A stretch of 11,540 nt of DNA from CAZKMM01 sp964553915. GTDB taxonomy: Bacteria > RBG-13-61-14 > DRUE01. Where the stretch lies: the NCBI GenBank assembly GCA_964553915.1, contig CAZKMM010000084.1, positions 1 through 11,540 of the forward strand, read 5' to 3'. Shown here one piece after another: positions 1 through 6,109 of this stretch (positions are counted from its first letter, which is position 1; each line of letters opens with the position of its first letter). The notes below the pieces were generated by a model. That model was not told the origin of the DNA. It did no database searches and was given only the letters and a program-made list of their open reading frames with translations. Made by a program: the position numbers and the translations under genes.

Positions 1-681
1 AAACACCTCCCAGACCACCTGAGGAAGATGTCTTAAAGGCTTAACCTTGCTTTGCGGTTTGTCTTCCCAGACCACCCCGACTTCCGCTATTCTGTAGCCC
101 AGTTTTTTTGCCCAGGCAAGAATCTCCAAATCAAAGCAGAACCCCCGGCTGGTCTGAAGAGAGAACAGGGTTTTTGCCACCTCTCGCTTAAAGCATTTGA
201 ATCCACACTGAGTATCCAAAACCCCGGTGGGGATTAACTTGCCAGTAAAATATCCAAAAGCAAGACCGATTTTTTCCCGAAGCCAGGGCTGATGCCGAAC
301 CAGCCGGGCACCGGGAATCCTTCGGGAACCAATTGCAAGGTCAGCTCCGTTTTTGATTGCCTGCTGGAGCTTTTCCAGCTCGGTAATCGGGCAGGAAAGG
401 TCTGCATCGCTCATCAGAATTAAATTCCCCTTTGCAGACAGGATTCCGGTTTTGACTGCCCCACCCTTTCCCTGATGCTCTTCAAGTTCAATCAATCTGA
501 GCCGGGGGATTTCCCTCATCAGCTCTTTGACTTTCTGGACAGTATTATCCTCGCTTTTATCATCCACCACGATAATTTCAAAATTTACTCCCTTTGAGCT
601 TAAATACTGGTGGATGGTGCGGAGGTTGGCTTCAATCCGCTCCGCTTCATTAAAAGCTGGCACCACCACACTTAAATCCAT
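1..681 (-). CDS. GT2 glycosyltransferase, polyprenyl/dolichyl-phosphate sugar synthase type (3' end cut off by window edge)
   Basis: Reading the minus strand from ATG at 681 gives 227 codons without a stop, running off the left edge. The protein starts MDLSVVVPAFNEAERI, the usual GT-A opening of family GT2. Further family marks are VVDDKSEDN (residues 38-46), HQGKGGAVKTGI (69-80), the metal/nucleotide-sugar motif SDADLSCP (91-98), DTQCGFKCF (156-164) and FDLEILAWAKKLGYRIAEV (183-201). This set is typical of the DPM1/ALG5-like group, which moves a hexose from a nucleotide sugar to a polyprenyl phosphate at the cytoplasmic membrane face. An in-frame TAA lies four codons upstream, so ATG 681 is the only sensible start. 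No clear Shine-Dalgarno or promoter is visible. The missing 3' part could hold C-terminal membrane segments. Sugar and lipid specificity cannot be read from sequence. A GT39-type enzyme that could use lipid-linked sugars lies nearby at 1574-3217. Confidence 0.9.
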   Translation of the reverse strand, partial: MDLSVVVPAFNEAERIEANLRTIHQYLSSKGVNFEIIVVDDKSEDNTVQKVKELMREIPRLRLIELEEHQGKGGAVKTGILSAKGNLILMSDADLSCPITELEKLQQAIKNGADLAIGSRRIPGARLVRHQPWLREKIGLAFGYFTGKLIPTGVLDTQCGFKCFKREVAKTLFSLQTSRGFCFDLEILAWAKKLGYRIAEVGVVWEDKPQSKVKPLRHLPQVVWEVF

Positions 682-728
682 CTTTTCATCTTAACAATTT
701 CTCTGGAGAGGTAAAAATCTCTTTTTCT

Positions 729-773
729 CAAAATTCCGAGCGGAACGGAGAAATTTGACAATTCGGAATTTTG
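729..773. repeat. Perfect 11-bp inverted repeat in divergent intergenic region (operator or hairpin candidate)
   Basis: CAAAATTCCGA at 729-739 is the exact reverse complement of TCGGAATTTTG at 763-773, with 23 nt between the arms. It lies between the divergent starts of the GT2 gene (681) and the methyltransferase gene (791). A consensus -35 hexamer, TTGACA at 755-760, lies between the arms and the right arm falls in the promoter spacer. That position suits a repressor or activator site, but a regulator is not visible in the window. It could also be a chance or hairpin-forming repeat. Confidence 0.6.
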
Positions 774-782
774 CTGGAAAAT
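755..782 (+). promoter_or_regulatory. Putative sigma-70-type promoter of the methyltransferase gene
   Basis: TTGACA at 755-760 matches the -35 consensus fully. It is followed after 16 nt by GAAAAT at 777-782, a 4/6 match to TATAAT. The -10 box ends 8 nt before ATG 791, so transcription would start at or next to the start codon. This would make the message leaderless. The -10 match is only moderate. Confidence 0.45.
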
Positions 783-790
783 ATCTGACA

Positions 791-1573
791 ATGAATCAAA
801 GTTTGAAACCGGACCTGGACTGGGACGACCAGGAAATTGTCTTCACGGAAATGACCCCGGATACCAAGTTTGTTTTTGACCAGATGACCCTCCGCACCAT
901 TAAAGCGGTCTCACCTCAAAAAGAAGAAGAAATTTTAGACCTTGCCTGCGGAAGAGCCATAGATGCTTTTCATCTTTCTTTGAACGGTGCCCGGATTTAT
1001 GGTCTGGAGCCGAGCTCAACTATGCTGAAAAAAGCTCTGGAATGGGTGGAGCCGGAAAAGGAATATCCAGTAATTTTAGTTCGGGCAATTGCGGAAAAAA
1101 TGCCTTTCAAAGATAACAGTCTTGATAAACTGGTCTGCAAGGGTGCCATAGACCATTTTGTGGATGTTGATGCGGTTTTAAAGGAAGTGGCAAGGATTTT
1201 AAAACCCGGGGGTCGGGTGATTATCTCAGTAGCGAATTTTGAAAGTCTTTCCTGTAAGCTGGGAAGAATTTTTGACCTCTGCTATGAAAAACTGAAAGGA
1301 AAAAAAAGAATTGAACATCCCTTCTGGCTTCCTCCTAAAGACCATAATTACAAATTTGATTATCCCTTTTTACGAAAATGCCTGGAAAAATATTTTTTGA
1401 TTGAAGATATTTTCGGGTTAAGTTTGATGTGGGGATTTCCCTATTGGGGGGAGTTTCTGGAAAAGCTCCCTAAAAATATCAGTCAGCGTCTGCTCTGGGG
1501 ATTGGATAAAATTGCCCGCTGGTTCCCTCAGCTGAGCGATGTTCTGATTGCCCGTGCCCGGGTGAAGAAATGA
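791..1573 (+). CDS. Class I SAM-dependent methyltransferase (Methyltransf_11-like)
   Basis: A 260-residue soluble protein when started at ATG 791. SAM-binding motif I is ILDLACGRAIDAF (about residues 48-60). An acidic residue after the next strand follows in YGLEPSS (about 70-76), and the post-motif block AEKMPFKDNSLD comes near 100-112. LKPGGRVIISVANFE near 137-151 completes the usual class I fold. The acceptor substrate is unknown. Neighbouring glycosyltransferases suggest a sugar, lipid or quinone-like target, but this is inference. A TTG at 755 would add 12 residues and has GGAG four nt upstream, yet that TTG is part of a consensus TTGACA, so I prefer ATG 791. The stop codon touches the stop of the convergent gene at 1574 with no spacing. 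No terminator hairpin separates them. Confidence 0.85.
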   Translation: MNQSLKPDLDWDDQEIVFTEMTPDTKFVFDQMTLRTIKAVSPQKEEEILDLACGRAIDAFHLSLNGARIYGLEPSSTMLKKALEWVEPEKEYPVILVRAIAEKMPFKDNSLDKLVCKGAIDHFVDVDAVLKEVARILKPGGRVIISVANFESLSCKLGRIFDLCYEKLKGKKRIEHPFWLPPKDHNYKFDYPFLRKCLEKYFLIEDIFGLSLMWGFPYWGEFLEKLPKNISQRLLWGLDKIARWFPQLSDVLIARARVKK

Positions 1574-3217
1574 TTATTTTCCTTCCACGGGCTGGTCAGT
1601 AATTTCCAGAAGGGCTACTTTTATATTGGTTAAATATAATACCTTTATTTTTCTGGGAGATTCTCTCAAAAAACTAAATAAATAAGCAAAATAAGGGTCG
1701 TATAAAATATATTTTACTTTGTTTTTTAATATATAATTCCATTGTTTTTTATGGTCAGCGGTAAAAAGCATCCGAATTGACTTCCTTTGGCTATAATACC
1801 AGGTAATTCTATTGGTTCTGGATAATATTATTGCTGATTGAGGTAATTTTTCCCCGGCTATTTTCATCATAATAATAAGATGCGCCCATCTTCTTTTATA
1901 ATCTTTAGGTGCTCCCCAATATGAGGGATATTTAGAAAAATCTATCACCGGCTCTTCTAATTTGCGGTATCCCCGAACATAAACTGCTTCTTGAGGAAAA
2001 TATTGCGGAGTGTGAAAATATTTTAATTTATCACTCATAAACTTTATCTGCCAGCTGATAATAATAATTAAAATCAGGCTGGGAATTAAGTCTTTTATTT
2101 TTAAAGGAAGCTTTTGAAATATAATCTCTAAACCTCTCAAGAAGAAATATCCCACCAGAATATACAAAAGGCTTATAAATCTTATTTCTTGAAAAGGCCA
2201 GAACAAAATGAAAATAAAATATGAAAGGAATATTACCGCTGAACTAAATTTTTTTCTCCATAGTTCTCCTGCCAGACCAATCAGGCTGACCAGCAAAGAT
2301 ATAATTCCTAGATACTTTTCTGAATTTAAACCCAGCTCTCTACTGTAAAAAAAATTCCCTAAGGGTAAAATATAAAATAGACAATTTTCTTTAAATCTTG
2401 TCAGAAGGTCCACCAATCCAGCATAACCTAAATCTGGATTATATGGGTTTTTAAGAAAAAACTCATGAAAATATGGATTGCCATATATAATTCCCCGAAT
2501 CTGCCAGGGAATTATACCCAGTAAAAATATTATTATCAGCCAGGCCCAGGCGGGAAGATGAAAAAACTTTTTTGAGCGAAATTCTCTTTCTAAAATAAAA
2601 ACAATAATCACGGCAAAGGCAATAATTAATCCGACAGAACGGGTGTAATATTCAAGAATTAAGCATATTCCCAAGAAAATCAGACGAAAAATATTTAGCC
2701 CTTTAATCCGCAAATATGCTATCCAAAATAAAATCAGCACCAGCCAAAAGATAAACAGAGCTTCACTTAAAATATTTGAAGCGATAAAAAACAGTCTTGG
2801 AAGAGAACCTATCAATACAAAAAAGAGCAAAGATTGAACCCTGCTTTTTCCTTCCAACCTTACCCAGCCTAAACCTACCAGAGGAATAAGACTGCTGATA
2901 ATCGCTACCCAGATGTGGCTGTAAAATACCGGACGCGAACTGCGAGCAAAGGCACTGAGCATCAGGGGAAATAAAAAAGGATATTTGGTATGAGGAGGCT
3001 CGCCGGGAAGAAATAAATCCCGATACCCCTTACCCAAAGCTAAAGAGCGGGCAAGCATTATATAATGAGCATTATCTCCTCCCAGGTGTCCTCCTAACTC
3101 ATCACTGCTCAAAGAAAGAAAAACCACCAGCACTGCCAACCAGATGATAAAGACTATCCATCTGCCCCTTCGGGAAAGCCAGAGCTCGATTGAATCCAAT
3201 AAATTATCTTTTCGCAT
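1574..3217 (-). CDS. Multispanning GT39/ArnT-like glycosyltransferase (PMT_2-type GT-C fold)
   Basis: A 547-residue membrane protein. A first transmembrane helix (about residues 18-36) is followed by a loop containing GGDNAHYIMLARSLALGKGY (46-65). Its Asp48 sits where GT-C enzymes of the PMT/ArnT type carry the catalytic acidic residue. PPHTKYPFLFPLML (74-87) follows, again typical. About ten further hydrophobic helices extend to about residue 395, and the last 150 residues are mainly soluble, as in many GT39-like proteins with an extracytoplasmic tail. The family transfers a sugar from a polyprenyl-phosphate donor to protein, lipid or glycan at the outer membrane face. The DPM-like GT2 at 1-681 could make such a donor (inference). 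The gene is visibly more A/T-rich than its neighbours. It starts 2 nt after the stop of the upstream gene, has no Shine-Dalgarno, and is probably translated by coupling. Acceptor and sugar are unknown. Confidence 0.8.
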   Translation of the reverse strand: MRKDNLLDSIELWLSRRGRWIVFIIWLAVLVVFLSLSSDELGGHLGGDNAHYIMLARSLALGKGYRDLFLPGEPPHTKYPFLFPLMLSAFARSSRPVFYSHIWVAIISSLIPLVGLGWVRLEGKSRVQSLLFFVLIGSLPRLFFIASNILSEALFIFWLVLILFWIAYLRIKGLNIFRLIFLGICLILEYYTRSVGLIIAFAVIIVFILEREFRSKKFFHLPAWAWLIIIFLLGIIPWQIRGIIYGNPYFHEFFLKNPYNPDLGYAGLVDLLTRFKENCLFYILPLGNFFYSRELGLNSEKYLGIISLLVSLIGLAGELWRKKFSSAVIFLSYFIFILFWPFQEIRFISLLYILVGYFFLRGLEIIFQKLPLKIKDLIPSLILIIIISWQIKFMSDKLKYFHTPQYFPQEAVYVRGYRKLEEPVIDFSKYPSYWGAPKDYKRRWAHLIIMMKIAGEKLPQSAIILSRTNRITWYYSQRKSIRMLFTADHKKQWNYILKNKVKYILYDPYFAYLFSFLRESPRKIKVLYLTNIKVALLEITDQPVEGK

Positions 3218-3219
3218 TT

Positions 3220-3594
3220 TTAGATTTTTTCTACGCGGACTTTCTCTCCGGAAGGGATTTGCTTTAACGCTTCTTTAGGCACCTTGCTTAATTCCCCGAT
3301 GATATTCACCGGCTCATAAGCTCTGGGCTCTTTTCCTTTACTTGCCGGGGTGGGACCAAAAAATATGCAAAAAGCCTGTCCGGCACACCAATATCCCAGC
3401 TCCCCTACTTCTACCTCCGCTCGTGCATCTGATTCTAGCTCCGCAGAAACTGGAATCTCAAAATAAATCTCCTCTCCCCACCTCTGAACCCTGCTTTCCA
3501 GAGGAAGCGCCTGAAAAATCTTCCGGGCACAGGGGCTTTGATTAAGCTCTGCTTCTAACTCAAGTTGAGGAAAAATAATTTTAATCCTGGGCAT
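3220..3594 (-). CDS. Small cyclophilin-like-fold protein (Cyclophil_like / TM1367-type)
   Basis: A 124-residue protein without signal peptide or membrane segment. The line-up matches my memory of the cyclophilin-like domain family (Pfam Cyclophil_like, TM1367 type). It has an IKIIFPQLELEAEL start, CARKIFQALPLES (22-34), WGEEIYFEIP (39-48), then GELGYWCAGQAFCIFFGPTPAS (64-85) and VNIIGEL near 96-102. These proteins share the cyclophilin barrel, but peptidyl-prolyl isomerase activity has not been generally established and the cellular role is unclear. It is the first gene of a minus-strand pair with the GT39-like gene, separated by 2 nt. No Shine-Dalgarno precedes ATG 3594. A perfect TATAAT ends 7 nt before it, suggesting a leaderless message. 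Confidence 0.75.
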   Translation of the reverse strand: MPRIKIIFPQLELEAELNQSPCARKIFQALPLESRVQRWGEEIYFEIPVSAELESDARAEVEVGELGYWCAGQAFCIFFGPTPASKGKEPRAYEPVNIIGELSKVPKEALKQIPSGEKVRVEKI

Positions 3595-3601
3595 TGTTTA
3601 G

Positions 3602-3631
3602 ATTATAAATAGCGAGCCAGGAAAAATGCAA
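3602..3631 (-). promoter_or_regulatory. Putative promoter of the cyclophilin-like/GT39 gene pair, leaderless geometry
   Basis: On the minus strand TTGCAT (3631-3626) is followed after 18 nt by a perfect TATAAT (3607-3602). The -10 box ends 7 nt before ATG 3594, so the expected transcription start coincides with the start codon. No ribosome-binding site is present in this short gap, which agrees with a leaderless transcript. Confidence 0.55.
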
Positions 3632-3697
3632 GCAGGAAAACTATCAGGATTACAGGCTAAACACCCAAGCATCTAAAATCTTGTTTTGCTTCCCTTA

Positions 3698-3723
3698 AAA
3701 TTATCAGAAAAGCAAGATAATTT
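3698..3723. repeat. 8-bp inverted repeat upstream of the EEP gene (operator candidate)
   Basis: AAATTATC at 3698-3705 is the exact reverse complement of GATAATTT at 3716-3723, with a 10-nt spacer. It lies in the divergent region 3595-3758, and its right arm overlaps the first two bases of the putative -35 box at 3722-3727. The spacing resembles a dimeric regulator site. The arms are A/T-rich and short, so chance is possible. Confidence 0.4.
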
Positions 3724-3749
3724 GTCTCCTGAAAAAAAATAACTAAAAT
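3722..3749 (+). promoter_or_regulatory. Putative promoter of the EEP-UxaA operon
   Basis: TTGTCT at 3722-3727 (4/6 to TTGACA) is followed after 16 nt by TAAAAT at 3744-3749 (5/6 to TATAAT). The -10 box ends 9 nt before ATG 3759, giving the same near-leaderless geometry as at 3602-3607. A less convincing alternative -10 is GATAAT at 3716-3721, inside the inverted repeat, with no good -35. Confidence 0.4.
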
Positions 3750-3758
3750 TTTTAAGTG

Positions 3759-4646
3759 ATGGGAGGGAAGAGAATTTTTTTCTTATTTGCTCTGGCTTTT
3801 CTTTTCAGCCTCTCCGCACAGGTTTCTGAAAACCATCAAGAAAAATCCCTGAAGGTAATGAGTTTTAATATCCGCTGTTTTACTCTGCTGGATGGGTTAG
3901 ATAACTGGCTCTTTCGGAAAAAAGAAGTGATTAAACTGATAAAAAAATACTCTCCTGAGCTAGCCGGATTTCAGGAAGTCAAACCCGGGCAGGTAAAATA
4001 TCTAGAAAAAAATTTAAAAGAATATGACTGGTTTGGTCTGCCCCGGGATGATGGCAAAAGACGGGGAGAGCGTTGCCCGATTTTCTTTAAGAAGAACCGA
4101 TTTGAGCTCCTTGCTCATCAGACCTTCTGGCTTTCAGAGACTCCCCGGGTGCCAGGCTCCCGTTCCTGGGGTTCTGCCTGCAAAAGAATCGTCACCTGGG
4201 GAAAATTTCGCGACCGAGCCACTGGAACAATTTTTTATCATTTCAATACTCATTTTGACCATCAAAGCTCTCTTGCCCGCAGGATGAGTGCCCGGCTTCT
4301 TCTGGAAAAAACCAGAGAAATCGCTCAAAATTATCCGATTATTATTACCGGCGATTTCAATGCCCGGGATACTTCTGAGCCTTATCTGATTATTACCAGC
4401 AGATTTCAGGATGCCCGAAAAATAAGCCTCAGCCCGCCCCGGGGTCCTTATGGCACCTCCCGCTCTTTTATCCCTTATACTCCTCCGGGAGCAAGGATTG
4501 ATTATATTTTTGTCAGCCCCCGGGTTCAGGTGCTGGAATATGCGGTTTTAGATGACACCTATGGCAGGAATCGCAGACCCTCAGACCATATGCCGGTGCT
4601 GGTGAAAGTCAGCCTGGAGGAAAAGATTGAGCAAACGGGTGATTAA
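3759..4646 (+). CDS. Secreted endonuclease/exonuclease/phosphatase (EEP) family protein
   Basis: A 295-residue protein with a hydrophobic signal peptide (residues 1-20, likely cut after the Ala in SLSA). The rest is one EEP (DNase I-like) domain with all catalytic blocks. These are SFN (Asn37), FQEV (Glu73), NTHFDH (His165), GDFNA (Asp199, Asn201), RIDYIFVS (Asp248) and SDHMPV (Asp276, His277). Such metal-dependent phosphoesterases cleave phosphodiester or phosphate groups in nucleic acids, sphingomyelin-type lipids or inositol phosphates; the substrate here cannot be told. Export points to an extracytoplasmic substrate. A GTG three bases upstream could also start it, with little effect. There is no upstream Shine-Dalgarno, and the purine run after the ATG (3760-3772) is in the wrong place. 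Its last 20 nt overlap the next gene, indicating co-translation with a sugar-acid hydro-lyase, an unusual pairing. Confidence 0.87.
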   Translation: MGGKRIFFLFALAFLFSLSAQVSENHQEKSLKVMSFNIRCFTLLDGLDNWLFRKKEVIKLIKKYSPELAGFQEVKPGQVKYLEKNLKEYDWFGLPRDDGKRRGERCPIFFKKNRFELLAHQTFWLSETPRVPGSRSWGSACKRIVTWGKFRDRATGTIFYHFNTHFDHQSSLARRMSARLLLEKTREIAQNYPIIITGDFNARDTSEPYLIITSRFQDARKISLSPPRGPYGTSRSFIPYTPPGARIDYIFVSPRVQVLEYAVLDDTYGRNRRPSDHMPVLVKVSLEEKIEQTGD

Positions 4647-4893
4647 AATTTCCGAAAGAGATAATGTCGGGGTGGCGGTCCAGGAACTGAATCCCGGAGA
4701 TGAAGCAGAGATTATCGGAGGAGGAAAAATCGCGGTCCGGGCTCATATTCCTCCGGCTCATAAAATTGCCCTGGCAAAAATAAAAAAGGGAAAAGAAATC
4801 ATCAAATACGGCGAGCTGATTGGTTATGCCAAAGAAGAGATAGAGCCCGGGGATTATGTGCATATCCACAATCTTGTCCCTCCGGAGGAATGA
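4627..4893 (+). CDS. UxaA-family hydro-lyase, small SAF-domain subunit
   Basis: An 88-residue protein made of one SAF domain, equal to the N-terminal part of altronate dehydratase UxaA. Diagnostic pieces are IPPAHKIALAKIKKGKEIIKYGELIG (residues 41-66) and PGDYVHIHNL (74-83). His45 and the HIHN segment (His79, His81) are conserved in the family. The start is TTG 4627, chosen because GGAGG (4616-4620) lies 6 nt upstream. A GTG at 4639 would remove only four residues. The gene overlaps the EEP gene by 20 nt, and its TGA is followed at once by the ATG of the large subunit. In fused UxaA/GarD proteins this domain is joined to the lyase domain. Here it is separate, as in sulfolactate lyase SuyA and in split altronate dehydratases. 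Confidence 0.9.
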   Translation: MSKRVIKISERDNVGVAVQELNPGDEAEIIGGGKIAVRAHIPPAHKIALAKIKKGKEIIKYGELIGYAKEEIEPGDYVHIHNLVPPEE

Positions 4894-6048
4894 ATGGAAT
4901 TTTTGGGCTATCCCAGAGAAGATGGAAGCTTTGGGGTAAGGAATTATCTGGTGGTGATGAGCACGGTCAACTGTGCCAATGGAGTGGTGGAGGCAATCTG
5001 TCAGGCAGTGCCTGAAGCGGTGCCTATTACCCATACTGAAGGATGTGGACGGGGACCAGCTGACCTGGCAATCACCAACCGCACCTTACTTGGTCTGGGA
5101 AAGAATCCCAATGTGGGTGCAGTGCTTTTAATTGGATTGGGCTGTGAGTTTATTCGGGGTGATTTTCTCTGCGGAATGATTTCCCAGAGCCAAAAGCCAG
5201 CAGAATATCTTTTAATTCAGGAGCAGGGCGGAGTTAGAAAATGCACAGAGAAGGGCATAGAGCGGGCAAAAAAACTCTGGGGAAAAATTAAAGACTTAAA
5301 GAGAGAACCGGTAAGCTGGAAAGAATTAACCCTGGGGCTGGAATGCGGGGGCTCAGATGCGATGAGCGGGGTAAGTGCCAACCCGGTGCTGGGAGTGGCT
5401 TCGGACTGGATAGTGGAGCAGGGAGGAAGGGTGATTCTTTCTGAAACCACGGAGATGATTGGCACGGAAAAAATCCTGGCTCGCCGGGCAAAAGATGAAA
5501 AGACCGCAGAGCAAATCCTTCAGCTGATTGAAAGCCAGAAGCAAAAGGCAAAACAGTTTTTAGGTGCTTTTGCCGGGCTCTCCATTACCCCGGGAAATAT
5601 TGAGGGAGGGCTGAGCAGTATTCAGGAAAAATCTCTTGGCTGTATTATCAAGGCGGGCACTTCTCAGATTAATCAGGTGGTGCAATATGGAGAGATTCCC
5701 ACTGAGAAGGGGCTGGTAATTATGGATACTCCGGGCTCGGACATTTTTTCTATGACCGGAATGGTCGCCGGAGGAGCTCAGCTTATTGCCTTTACCACGG
5801 GCAGAGGCTCTCCTGCCGGGTTTCCCATTGCTCCGGTAATTAAAATTTCTTCTACTTCTCAGCTGGCAGAAAAAATGCCTGATATTATTGATTTTGATGC
5901 CGGAAAAGTGCTGGAGGGAAAAAATATTGAGGAGCTGGGTAAAGAGCTGGTTCAACTAATTCAGGAAGTAGCCAATAGCAAAAAAACCAGAGCAGAGCTC
6001 AACCGCCAGAACCTTTTTGCCATTCACACCACTACTCCGGCTTTTTAA
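4894..6048 (+). CDS. UxaA-family hydro-lyase, large catalytic subunit (altronate/galactarate dehydratase or sulfolactate-lyase-like)
   Basis: A 384-residue protein covering the catalytic part of the UxaA/GarD/SuyB family, which eliminates water (or sulfite in SuyB) from hydroxy acids with a metal, often iron. Typical blocks are GYPREDGSFGVRNYL (5-19), VNCANG (25-30), THTEGCGRG (46-54), LIGLGCEF (79-86), LECGGSDAMSGV (149-160), SETTEMIGTE (183-192) and DTPGSDIFSMTGMVAGGAQL (278-297), then FTTGRGSP (300-307). Cys51, Cys84 and Cys151 lie in the conserved blocks. As I remember canonical UxaA, the segment after TTGRGS contains a Cys (GCKPAPS-like); here it reads AGFPIAPVIK, so the subgroup may differ. 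GGAGG (4884-4888) lies 5 nt before ATG 4894, and the start directly follows the small subunit's stop. The two proteins probably form one enzyme. Substrate is undecided; the sulfatase downstream and the mandelate-racemase-type enzyme fit sugar-acid use. Confidence 0.88.
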   Translation: MEFLGYPREDGSFGVRNYLVVMSTVNCANGVVEAICQAVPEAVPITHTEGCGRGPADLAITNRTLLGLGKNPNVGAVLLIGLGCEFIRGDFLCGMISQSQKPAEYLLIQEQGGVRKCTEKGIERAKKLWGKIKDLKREPVSWKELTLGLECGGSDAMSGVSANPVLGVASDWIVEQGGRVILSETTEMIGTEKILARRAKDEKTAEQILQLIESQKQKAKQFLGAFAGLSITPGNIEGGLSSIQEKSLGCIIKAGTSQINQVVQYGEIPTEKGLVIMDTPGSDIFSMTGMVAGGAQLIAFTTGRGSPAGFPIAPVIKISSTSQLAEKMPDIIDFDAGKVLEGKNIEELGKELVQLIQEVANSKKTRAELNRQNLFAIHTTTPAF

Positions 6049-6052
6049 AAAT

Positions 6053-6080
6053 TTGACATTTAATCCCCCTGCTTTATAGT
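6053..6080 (+). promoter_or_regulatory. Near-consensus promoter of the sulfatase gene
   Basis: TTGACA at 6053-6058 and TATAGT at 6075-6080 are separated by 16 nt, giving 11 of 12 consensus bases. The -10 ends 29 nt before ATG 6110, leaving a leader of about 20 nt. It starts 5 nt after the stop of the UxaA-type large subunit gene, so the sulfatase can be transcribed separately. No hairpin terminator lies between them, so read-through is also possible. Confidence 0.75.
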
Positions 6081-6109
6081 GGCTTAAAAGAAAAAATTTA
6101 AGAGAGAAA

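Noticed and set aside
52..237. Plus-strand open frame of 61 codons
   Set aside because: It lies wholly inside the minus-strand GT2 gene, which has clear family motifs; this is a shadow frame.
682..728. Promoter for the minus-strand GT2 gene
   Set aside because: I looked for -10 and -35 pairs upstream of ATG 681 on the minus strand and found no convincing combination.
755..757. TTG as start of the methyltransferase, with GGAG four nt upstream
   Set aside because: The TTG is the first half of a consensus TTGACA -35 box and the extra 12 residues match no family feature; ATG 791 is preferred, though not proven.
1560..1590. Bidirectional terminator between the abutting convergent stops at 1573/1574
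   Set aside because: No G/C-rich hairpin with a T run is present around the junction.
4609..5034. Minus-strand open frame of 141 codons
   Set aside because: It lies opposite the UxaA-type subunits and shows no recognisable motif or ribosome-binding site.
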